This document shows, in pieces, positions 24,573 to 31,296 of a stretch of DNA of 64,000 nt. The stretch lies in assembly GCA_963802375.1 (NCBI GenBank), contig CAWDIJ010000010.1:1054001-1118000 (forward strand), read 5' to 3'. A program made the translations under genes and the position numbers. The DNA comes from JACDAN01 sp963802375 (GTDB lineage: Bacteria; Actinomycetota; Thermoleophilia; Gaiellales; Gaiellaceae). Under the pieces are notes generated by a model. The model made no database searches, was not told the DNA's origin, and saw only the letters and a list, made by a program, of their open reading frames with translations. Each line of letters opens with the position of its first letter. Position 1 is the first letter of the stretch.

Positions 24573-25466
24573 GTGAGGCCTCTGGAAGGCGTTTCCGTCG
24601 TGGACCTGAGCCTTTACCTGCCGGGGCCGTTCGCGAGCCGTGAGCTGCTCGAGCTGGGCGCGCGCGTCGTCCGGCTCTTGCCGCCGGCGGGAGATCCGAT
24701 GGCCGACGTCGCCCCCGCCTGGCACGAGGCGCTGAACGCGGGCAAGGAAACGGTGCTCCTCGACCTGAAGGACGAGCCGGAGCGTGGACGCGCCGTCTGC
24801 GCCGAGGCTGACGTCGTGCTCGAGAGCTTCCGGCCGGGCGTCGTCGAGCGGCTCGGCGTCGGCCCCGGCGACCTCCCCGAGTCGGTCGTCTACTGCTCGT
24901 TCACCGGCTTCGGCAGCCAAGGCCGCCACGCTGACCGAGCCGGCCACGACCTCAACTACCAGGGCTGGGCCGGACTGCTGGCCGACACGGCCCCGGCGAT
25001 CCCGCCGACCCAGATCGCCGACCTCGCCGCCGGCGCGCTCATGGGGGTCACGCGAATCCTCGCCGCCCTCCTGGAGCGGACACGGACGGGACGCGGAGCC
25101 CACCTCGTCGTGTCGCTGACGCACGGAGCGCACCGGCTCGTGTCCCATCGCCTCGGCGGGGACCCGGTACCGCGCATGCTCACCGGAGGCCTTGCCTGTT
25201 ACGGGATGTACGCCACGGCCGACGGCCGGCACCTGACGGTCGGGGCGCTCGAGCGCCGCTTCTTCGCCCGCCTGTGCGAGCTGCTCGAGCTCAAGGAGCT
25301 GATCGACCGGCAGTTCGACCCGGACTCGCAGGAGGCGCTCAGAGGCGCGCTGGCCGAGCGCATCGGCCAGAAGCCGCTCGCGGACTGGCTCGAGTTGTTC
25401 GACGGCGAGGACGTCTCCGTCGGCCCGGTTGCGACGCTCGAGGAAGCCGCCCTAGAGCTCGCATGA
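24573..25466 (+). CDS. CaiB/BaiF (family III) CoA-transferase or acyl-CoA racemase, short form
   Basis: 297 aa against the usual 360-410. N-terminal VVDLSLYLPGPFASRELLELGARVVRLL and DLKDEPERGRAV are typical, as is VVLESFRPGVVERLGVG. The catalytic Asp is in AGHDLNYQGWAGLL. The alpha-methylacyl-CoA racemase branch is the closest by feel. The C-terminus is short but ends with a normal EDVSVGPVATLEEA. Its stop overlaps the ATG of the lysyl-oxidase-like gene. Confidence 0.8.
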   Translation: MRPLEGVSVVDLSLYLPGPFASRELLELGARVVRLLPPAGDPMADVAPAWHEALNAGKETVLLDLKDEPERGRAVCAEADVVLESFRPGVVERLGVGPGDLPESVVYCSFTGFGSQGRHADRAGHDLNYQGWAGLLADTAPAIPPTQIADLAAGALMGVTRILAALLERTRTGRGAHLVVSLTHGAHRLVSHRLGGDPVPRMLTGGLACYGMYATADGRHLTVGALERRFFARLCELLELKELIDRQFDPDSQEALRGALAERIGQKPLADWLELFDGEDVSVGPVATLEEAALELA

Positions 25467-27010
25467 AGACCCGGTGCGCCCTGCTCGTCCTGTCGCTCGG
25501 CGCCGTACTCGCCGCGGCTCTCACACTGACGCTCTCGAGCCCCGCTACCGTCCGGTCGCCCGCGCCGTGGGCGACGCTCGCCTTCTCGAAGTCGGAGATC
25601 GCCGGGGCCGGCGTCTACCTCGCTGGACGCGGTCGCGCCCGGCTCGTCGTGCCCGCCGCCTCCCATCCCGCGTGGTCGCCGGACGGCCGCCGGCTCGCGT
25701 ATCTCGCCCCGGGGTCCGGGGGCGCAGCGGACGTCTTCGTCGCCGACGCCGACGGATCCAACCGCGGCCGCCTGACCGCAACGGCGGCCGACGAAGCCTC
25801 GCCGACCTGGGCTCCGGACGGACGGCGCCTCGCGATTGAGCGCGACAGCTCGATCGTGATCCTGCGCGCCGACGGCGTCCAGGGCCGGACACTGGCCCGC
25901 GGAGCCGAGCCGGCGTGGTCTCCGGGAGGACAGCGGATCGCGTTCTCGGCCGGCGGCGACCTCTTCGTCGTCCGCACACGAGGCGGACGTCCGCAGAGGA
26001 TCACGAGCTCGCCCGCGTCCGAGACGAGCCCCGCGTGGGCACCCGACGGGCGGCGGATCGCCTACGTCACGGACGAGACGGGCGCCCCCGACATCCGCAT
26101 TCTCGATCCCCGCAGCGGCGCAATCGTGCAGGTCACCGCGGACCTCTTCGTCGACTCCGCGCCGGCATTCTCGGCCAACGGCACGCGCGTGCTCTTCGTC
26201 AGCGACCGGACCGGCGCGGAGCAGATCGTCGGCGCCCCGGCCGCCGGCGGCGCTTCGGCGCTCGTCTCAGCGATCCAGCTGCCGGCACACCCGAGCGCGC
26301 GCCCGGTACAGCGCCCGCTCGAGCTCCTGCCCGACTTCGACCAGCAGCCGCCGAGGGATCTCGAGGTGCGCAGGACCGGCCGCCGCTTCCTGCTGTGGTT
26401 CACCTCGGCCGCGGACAACGTCGGCCTCGGCCCTTTCATCGTCAACGGCCGCAGGAGAGGCGCCGGCTCGATGCACGCGAGCCAGCGGGTGCGGCTCGGG
26501 AACGGATCGCTCCGGACATACCCGGAAGTCGGCGTGTGGCGCTACAACGCGTCCTCCGATCACTCGCACTGGCACCTGTTCGCGTTCCAGCGTTACGAGC
26601 TGCGGCGCGCAAACGGCTCCGTCGTCGTCCGGGACCGCAAGAGCGGCTTCTGCATCGGCGACCGCTACGGCGTCGCGCCCGGCCGGATCGCTGGCCGCAA
26701 GTCCCGGCCCGTGTTCCGAGGCTTCTGCAACCTCTACCAGCCGCGCGCCGGCGCGGTGGACGCCGGAACGTCCGTCGGTTTCTCCGACCGCTACCACTCG
26801 AGGCTCGACGGCCAGAACGTCGACCTGACGAACGTGCGTGCGGGGCGCTACGTCCTCGTGAACCGCGCCAACCCGAACATGGAGCTCCGGGAATCGCGGT
26901 ACGAGAACAACGCGGCGTCGGTCGCGATCCAGGTCGCGTGGCCGAAAGGCCGCAGGAGCGCGCCCGCGGTCCGTGTGCTCTCGACCTGCCCCGACTCAGA
27001 TCGCTGTTAG
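25463..27010 (+). CDS. secreted TolB-type propeller fused to a lysyl oxidase domain
   Basis: 515 aa. Signal peptide or anchor (residues 1-25), then four to five PD40/TolB repeats (AWSPDGRRLAYL, TWAPDGRRLAIE, AWAPDGRRIAYV) to ~270, then a lysyl oxidase domain. The copper site is DHSHWHLFAF (HxHxH). The lysine of DRKSGFCIGD and the tyrosine of SDRYHSRLDG occupy the positions that form the LTQ cofactor in animal LOX. The end NVDLTNVRAGRYVL...NPNMELRESRYENN also matches. Predicted: extracellular copper amine oxidase. ATG overlaps the CoA-transferase stop; 3' end overlaps the HAD gene by 15 bp. Confidence 0.88.
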   Translation: MKTRCALLVLSLGAVLAAALTLTLSSPATVRSPAPWATLAFSKSEIAGAGVYLAGRGRARLVVPAASHPAWSPDGRRLAYLAPGSGGAADVFVADADGSNRGRLTATAADEASPTWAPDGRRLAIERDSSIVILRADGVQGRTLARGAEPAWSPGGQRIAFSAGGDLFVVRTRGGRPQRITSSPASETSPAWAPDGRRIAYVTDETGAPDIRILDPRSGAIVQVTADLFVDSAPAFSANGTRVLFVSDRTGAEQIVGAPAAGGASALVSAIQLPAHPSARPVQRPLELLPDFDQQPPRDLEVRRTGRRFLLWFTSAADNVGLGPFIVNGRRRGAGSMHASQRVRLGNGSLRTYPEVGVWRYNASSDHSHWHLFAFQRYELRRANGSVVVRDRKSGFCIGDRYGVAPGRIAGRKSRPVFRGFCNLYQPRAGAVDAGTSVGFSDRYHSRLDGQNVDLTNVRAGRYVLVNRANPNMELRESRYENNAASVAIQVAWPKGRRSAPAVRVLSTCPDSDRC

Positions 27011-27679
27011 CCCGAGCGCGGCCGGCAGGGCGAAGAGGTCGGGGAGCCGGTCTTCGGCATCGGGAAAGGCGTCCTCCCGGTCGACCAGGAACGCCTGCAT
27101 GCCGAGCCCACGGGCGCCCTCGAGGTCGTCCTCGGGGGAGTCGCCGACCATCGCTGCCCGCTCGGCAGGGACATCCAGCCGGTCGAGTACGGCCTGGAAG
27201 ATCGTCGGGTGCGGCTTCACCTTGCCGTGCACGCGCGACGACAGCGCCGCGTCCACTTGGATGCTGTGGTGCGAGAGGAACTCGTCGACGTCACGGCCCG
27301 TGTTCGAGACGAGGCCGAGCTTCAGACCGTGCTCCCTCAGGTGGTCGAGAACAGGTAGCGCGTCGTCGAAGAGGTCGAAGTTGTGCGCGTGCTCCCAGGC
27401 CTTCGTCATCTCGACCGCAGCCTCGTAGGCGCGATCCGCGTTCCCGCCCATGCCGCGGATGATCCGTTCGGTGAACGCGACCCAGATCTCTTCGTCGTGG
27501 CGGAAGTCCGGGTGCTTGTGGAGCCCCTCTACGGCCTTCGCGCGCGCGTCCTTGTACAGGGACGGATCGAGCTCCAGCCCGAATCGCCGACCGAGCCGCT
27601 GGTATCCCTCCGGCCCGAGGTCCGGCCCAGGCTTGGCCAGGGTGAAGTCGAGGTCGAAGAGAACCGCCCGAATGTCCAT
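26996..27679 (-). CDS. HAD-superfamily hydrolase
   Basis: 227-aa phosphatase-like protein: motif I AVLFDLDFTLAK, motif II LGLVSNTG, motif III lysine in GKVKPHPTIF and motif IV MVGDSPEDDLEGARG. A helical cap lies between residues ~25 and 110. Substrate unknown. ATG at 27679 is preferred over the frame's earlier start because motif I then lies at the N-terminus. Starts 4 nt after the nitrilase stop, so the two are an operon. Confidence 0.85.
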   Translation of the reverse strand: MDIRAVLFDLDFTLAKPGPDLGPEGYQRLGRRFGLELDPSLYKDARAKAVEGLHKHPDFRHDEEIWVAFTERIIRGMGGNADRAYEAAVEMTKAWEHAHNFDLFDDALPVLDHLREHGLKLGLVSNTGRDVDEFLSHHSIQVDAALSSRVHGKVKPHPTIFQAVLDRLDVPAERAAMVGDSPEDDLEGARGLGMQAFLVDREDAFPDAEDRLPDLFALPAALGLTAI

Positions 27680-27683
27680 GCCG

Positions 27684-28523
27684 CTACGGGACCGGAGTTG
27701 GCCAGCGGTAGGCATTTGCCTGCCGCGAGGCGAGCGACGGCAGCTTCGCCCGCACGTCCTCGAGGCGCCGGCGGTCGAGCTCGGCGGAGATGACCGTCTC
27801 CTCGTCTGGCGCCAGCGCGACCACGGTGCCCCACGGATCCGCGATCAGCGATCGTCCGTAGCTGAGGCGCCCGGGAAGCGTCTCGCCAATCTGTGCCGCA
27901 GCCGCGACGTAGTACTGGTTCTCGACAGCCCGGGCTCGGAGCAGGAGCTCCCAGTGATCCTTGCCCGTGTAGAGCGTGAAGTGGGCCGGAACAGTGACGA
28001 AATGAGCTCCCTGGAGCGCGAGGATCCGGTACAGCTCGGGAAAGCGGACGTCGTAACAGATGGTGAGACCCGTGGGCCAGCCCTCCACGTCCAGCACGAC
28101 CGGTTCGTCACCCGGCTCTTCGGCGTCAGACTCGCGGTAGACGTGGCCGCCCACCTCGACGTCGAACATATGGATCTTGCGGTAGAGACCCGCAATCGAC
28201 CCGTCCGACTCGAAGACGATGCTCGTGTTCGAGAGCTTCTCGCGGCCGTCGCGGCGCTCCGTGATCGAGCCGCCGACGAGCGTGATCCCGTGCGAGCTCG
28301 CCCAGCCGGCCATCGCCTGAACCGACTCGCCGTCCTCGAGCGTCTCGGCGGCGCCGTGGAGCACCTCGGGGTTGCCGATCGCGTTCCACTTCTCCGGGAG
28401 GACGACGACGTCGGCTCCTGTCGCCGCCGCGCGGGCGACGAGCTGCTCGGCCTTCTCGATGTTCGCCGCCTTGTCGTCCCGGCTCGTGAGCTGGACGCAG
28501 GCGACCCGAAGCGTGTCCGACAT
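27684..28523 (-). CDS. carbon-nitrogen hydrolase (nitrilase superfamily)
   Basis: 279 aa with the Glu-Lys-Cys triad: Glu in VVVLPEKWNAIG, Lys in YRKIHMFDVEV and Cys in TICYDVRFPELY. This looks like the Nit1/Nit2 branch (omega-amidase or deaminated-glutathione amidase), which would make it a metabolite-repair enzyme; that assignment is inferred. ATG preceded at 8 nt by TATCCT, hence probably leaderless. Confidence 0.88.
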   Translation of the reverse strand: MSDTLRVACVQLTSRDDKAANIEKAEQLVARAAATGADVVVLPEKWNAIGNPEVLHGAAETLEDGESVQAMAGWASSHGITLVGGSITERRDGREKLSNTSIVFESDGSIAGLYRKIHMFDVEVGGHVYRESDAEEPGDEPVVLDVEGWPTGLTICYDVRFPELYRILALQGAHFVTVPAHFTLYTGKDHWELLLRARAVENQYYVAAAAQIGETLPGRLSYGRSLIADPWGTVVALAPDEETVISAELDRRRLEDVRAKLPSLASRQANAYRWPTPVP

Positions 28524-28531
28524 CCGGTGGC

Positions 28532-28537
28532 AGGATA
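28532..28537 (-). promoter_or_regulatory. -10 box of the nitrilase-HAD operon
   Basis: TATCCT on the minus strand, 8 nt before the ATG; no Shine-Dalgarno. Confidence 0.4.
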
Positions 28538-28629
28538 GCCCGGCGTATGGAAGCAGCAGCGGAAGCACCAAGGCTCTCGACGATCCTCTGGCTCGCTCCC
28601 CTGGCGTCGAGACGGGTGCCAACCACGGC

Positions 28630-29028
28630 GTGAGGACGCCCGAGGAGATCCTCCGCGACGCCAGGACCATCGCGCTGGTCGGCGCCTCGCCGAACCCGGC
28701 GAAGGCGAGCCACGGCGTCATGCGCTATCTGCTCGCCCAGGGCTACGACGTGATCCCGGTGCGCCCGCTCGACTGTGACGCCGTTCTCGGCATCCCGTGC
28801 GTGGCCACCCTGGGCGAGATCGACCGCCCGATCGACCTCGTCGACGTCTTCCGCCGCCCCGAGCACACGCCGGCGCACGCGCACGAGGCCGTCGACGCCG
28901 GTGCGAAGGCGCTCTGGCTCCAGCTCGGCATCCGGTCGGACGAGGCACGCCGGGTCGCCACGGAGGGCGGCCTCGACTACGTCGAAGATCTCTGCACCGC
29001 CGTCGTGCATCGCAATCTGGAGACATGA
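28630..29028 (+). CDS. CoA-binding domain protein
   Basis: 132-aa Rossmann-fold protein of the YccU-like CoA-binding family: TIALVGASPNPAKASHGVMRYL, YDVIPVRP, DLVDVFRRPEHTPAHAHEAV and ALWLQLGIRSDEA. Such proteins bind CoA or acyl-CoA, with no catalysis known. The GTG at 28630 gives a normal N-terminus. Its stop (ATGA) overlaps the start of an ORF that runs through the adjoining repeat element. Confidence 0.85.
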   Translation: MRTPEEILRDARTIALVGASPNPAKASHGVMRYLLAQGYDVIPVRPLDCDAVLGIPCVATLGEIDRPIDLVDVFRRPEHTPAHAHEAVDAGAKALWLQLGIRSDEARRVATEGGLDYVEDLCTAVVHRNLET

Positions 29029-29038
29029 GGATCGCGTT

Positions 29039-29191
29039 CCCGATCGGTTCTGGAGCGCCCCTGGGGGTTCGCGGCCGGAGGGCACAGTGCTTCAGCACGG
29101 GCCCGGAGAGCTGCGGGCCGCCAGGGGTGCTAGGCGGCGGCGGAGCCGGGCTCTGCCCGGCGGGAGCCGCCGCCGCCCAGTACCGATCGGG
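29039..29191 (+). repeat. palindromic element related to the xseA-xseB element
   Basis: Ends form a 15-bp stem with one mismatch (CCCGATCGGTTCTGG / CCAGTACCGATCGGG). The inside shares CTGGGGGT, GGCCGGAGGG-ACAGT and GGGCCCGGAGAGC with the 155-bp units at 18222-18531. An ORF from ATG 29025 (overlapping the CoA-binding stop) runs to TAG 29276, 5 nt before the Nif3 ATG. In the element it encodes TGPESCGPPGVLGGGGAGL, alignable in the same frame with TGPESPVPPAGEGAGGG of the xse copy. The right arm includes the 3' end of tRNA-Pro. Confidence 0.65.
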
Positions 29192-29260
29192 GTGCCCAGA
29201 TTTGAACTGGGGACCTCTCCGACCCGAACGGAGCGCGCTACCAGGCTGCGCCACACCCCG
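29187..29260 (-). tRNA. tRNA-Pro (anticodon CGG)
   Basis: Minus-strand cloverleaf of 74 nt: acceptor CGGGGTG/CACCCCG with discriminator A, D-arm GCGCAGCCTGGTAGCGC, anticodon stem CTCCG/CGGAG around loop TTCGGGT (anticodon CGG, reads CCG), T-loop TTCAAAT. The 3' CCA is not encoded. It is lodged antisense between the CoA-binding and Nif3 genes; its 3' end is shared with the arm of the repeat element. Confidence 0.95.
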
Positions 29261-29281
29261 AGAGCGGACAGAGTAGCGACG

Positions 29282-30025
29282 ATGGCTTCACGCGATGAGA
29301 TCCTCGAGCACGCCGGCGAGCTGCTCGACCTCGACAACTTCAAGGACTACGGCCCCATGGGCCTCCAGGTGGTCGGAGCGGACGAGGTGTCGAAGATCGC
29401 GGCGTCAGTCTCGTCCTCCCTCGAAGCATTCAAGCGGACGAGGGAGATCGGAGCGCAGCTGCTCGTCGTCCACCACGGGCAGTACTGGGAGGACGAGCCG
29501 CGGATCGTCGACCTCGCAATGAAGCGGCGGCTTCAGGCGCTGTTCGAAGGCGACATCACGCTCGCCGCCTACCACCTCGCACTCGATGCGCACCCGGAGA
29601 TCGGGAACAACATCATCGTCGCGCGCGGGCTTGGGATCCCCGAGCCCGAGCGCTTTCTCGAGTGGGGCTTCGGCGGCGCACTTCGAGAGCCCACGGGCAT
29701 CGGCGGCCTGGCCGAACGACTCCAGACGATGACTGGCCGCGAGCCGCAGGTCTTCGAGGGCGGGCCGGAACGGATCGAACGCGTCGCGATCGTCACCGGC
29801 GGCGGCGCGAAGCTCGTCCGGGAAGCCGCCTCGGCAGGATTCGACGCGTACATCACCGGCGAGCCGGCGGAGCCGACGCTCCACCTCGCGCGTGAGCTCG
29901 GGATCCACTTCCTCGCCGGCGGCCACTACGCGACCGAGACGTTCGGGATCAAGGCCCTCGCCGAGAGCCTGGCCGGCGAGTTCTCCCTCGATTGGGGGTT
30001 CGTCGACGTCCCGGTCCCGGTGTAA
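29282..30025 (+). CDS. Nif3-like dinuclear metal-centre protein (GTP cyclohydrolase I type 2 homologue)
   Basis: 247 aa. Metal ligands appear in LLVVHHGQYWEDEP (paired His), TLAAYHLALDAHPEIGNN and FLAGGHYATETFGIKAL, with GGGAKLVREAASAGFDAYITGE in between. This is the compact form without the PII-like insert. The biochemical role of Nif3/YbgI proteins is still unsettled. ATG at 29282. Confidence 0.9.
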   Translation: MASRDEILEHAGELLDLDNFKDYGPMGLQVVGADEVSKIAASVSSSLEAFKRTREIGAQLLVVHHGQYWEDEPRIVDLAMKRRLQALFEGDITLAAYHLALDAHPEIGNNIIVARGLGIPEPERFLEWGFGGALREPTGIGGLAERLQTMTGREPQVFEGGPERIERVAIVTGGGAKLVREAASAGFDAYITGEPAEPTLHLARELGIHFLAGGHYATETFGIKALAESLAGEFSLDWGFVDVPVPV

Positions 30026-30124
30026 GATTCCAGCGTGTCGACCAGGAGGTTGAGCGAGTGATGAGGCGCCCAGCCGACACGCGAGCTTTCGGGCCCGTTA
30101 CGCCTTGCGGCGGCGGGCTTTTTT
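30026..30124 (+). promoter_or_regulatory. structured leader ending in a terminator, upstream of the 58-aa gene
   Basis: After a TAAGAT -10-like sequence at the Nif3 stop, GCGTGTCG and CGACACGC form an 8-bp closing stem (about 30035-30083) around a purine-rich loop, followed directly by the terminator hairpin. The 35-nt gap after the T-run leads to a well-spaced start codon. The layout is that of an attenuator or riboswitch-type leader, or of a free-standing ~90-nt RNA. I cannot match it to a known class. Confidence 0.4.
30093..30124 (+). terminator. intrinsic terminator
   Basis: Stem GCCCG...CGGGC with an inner CGCC/GGCG stem and a TTG loop region, followed by six T residues. It ends transcription from the Nif3 gene or attenuates the small gene at 30159. 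Confidence 0.75.
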
Positions 30125-30158
30125 CGTGGTCCGTTTCAGACGAAAGGAAGGACTCCAC

Positions 30159-30335
30159 ATGCCGAACCACCTGACGCCCGAGGAACTGTCCAAGGAGATG
30201 GGGCTGGAGCGCGAGCAGGTCATCCGTCTCTGCGTGCAGGAGGGCGTCCCGATCTACCAGGGGAAAATCGACAAGACCTTGTTCGCCGCCCAGCTTCAGG
30301 CAGTCGGCTCACCGCCGACCGTCCAGCACCACTAA
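30159..30335 (+). CDS. 58-aa protein with HTH-like sequence
   Basis: MPNHLTPEELSKEMGLEREQ followed by VIRLCVQEGVPIYQGKIDKT looks like a short winged-helix or excisionase-type HTH; no family assigned. AAAGGAAGGA precedes the ATG by 7 nt, so unlike most genes here it is translated from a leader, and that leader carries a terminator. It may be controlled by read-through. Confidence 0.6.
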   Translation: MPNHLTPEELSKEMGLEREQVIRLCVQEGVPIYQGKIDKTLFAAQLQAVGSPPTVQHH

Positions 30336-30348
30336 CAGCCGAACAGCG

Positions 30349-31218
30349 CTACTTGCGGCTGCCGGCCGCTGCTTTCTTGCGCGAGCCTCCTGAGCTCTTC
30401 GCCTTCGACGCGGGCGCCTTCTTCTGCTTCTGCGCTTCGTCGACGCTCTGGCGCAGCGCCTCCATGAGGTCGATGACCGGCGTCTCCTCCTCGGCAGGCT
30501 CGGGCCGCTTGATCTCCTGCCCGTCGAGCTTCGCCTCCAGCATCTCGTGGAGGGTGCTCCGGTACTCGCTCTCTAGCCCCGTCGGATCGAAGTCCGCGGC
30601 GAGGCTGTCGATCACCTGGCGCGCCAGCTCGAGCTCCGGCTCCTTGACCTCGGTGTCGCCGACGGCCTCCTCGACCTCCGCCTGCGAGCGGACGTCCTCG
30701 GCCACGAACAGGGTCTCGAGTGCCAGTGCGTCCCCGCGTGGCCGGATCAGCGAGAAGTGCTCCTGTCCACGGAGGACGAAGCGGCCGACGGCCCCCATCC
30801 CGCTCTCCTGGAGCGCGCGCAGCAGGAGGACGTAGGGACGGCGCTGCGCGGGTGTCGACGACGGCGCGAGGTAGTAGGTCCGGTCGAAGTAAACGGGGTC
30901 GATCTGGTCGAGCTGCACGAAGCTCTGAATCTCGATCGCGCGGGAATCGTCGTACTGGGCGATCGCCTCGAGGTCGGCGTCCTCGACGATCACGAACTCG
31001 CCCTTGGAGACCTCCCAGCCCTTGACGAGCTCGTCGTTCGGCACCTCGCGGTCGTGCACTGGGCACCAGCGCTTCTGCTTGATCGGCGTCCCGCACTCGC
31101 GATGGAGCGTGCGGAAGCTGACGTCCGACTGCCGCGCCGCCGGCTTCGTCGCCAGGGCCAACCCGACCGGGATGTTGACCAGGCCGAAGTTGATCGAGCC
31201 GTTCCAGATCGTGCGCAT
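30349..31218 (-). CDS. ku: Ku homodimer protein (NHEJ)
   Basis: 289 aa. It begins MRTIWNGSINFGLVNIPVGL, the invariant start of bacterial Ku, followed by HRECGTPIKQKRWCPVHDREV (region), ELVKGWEVSKGEFVIVED and YYLAPSSTPAQRRPYVLLL. The basic, Lys/Ala-rich C-terminal tail is typical. It binds DNA ends for non-homologous end joining and normally recruits LigD, which is not in the window. ATG 31218 is chosen by homology over a much longer open frame. Confidence 0.95.
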   Translation of the reverse strand: MRTIWNGSINFGLVNIPVGLALATKPAARQSDVSFRTLHRECGTPIKQKRWCPVHDREVPNDELVKGWEVSKGEFVIVEDADLEAIAQYDDSRAIEIQSFVQLDQIDPVYFDRTYYLAPSSTPAQRRPYVLLLRALQESGMGAVGRFVLRGQEHFSLIRPRGDALALETLFVAEDVRSQAEVEEAVGDTEVKEPELELARQVIDSLAADFDPTGLESEYRSTLHEMLEAKLDGQEIKRPEPAEEETPVIDLMEALRQSVDEAQKQKKAPASKAKSSGGSRKKAAAGSRK

Positions 31219-31283
31219 AAGAGTCTCCGAAGTGTAGAGGGACCGGCGATTTTCTCTCCCTGCGCGCGTTCTCCTCCGCAGAT

Positions 31284-31289
31284 TACGAT
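31284..31289 (+). promoter_or_regulatory. -10 box of the acyl-CoA synthetase gene
   Basis: TACGAT 7 nt before the ATG with no Shine-Dalgarno; leaderless. The divergent ku gene starts 66 bp away. Confidence 0.45.
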
Positions 31290-31296
31290 CCCACCA

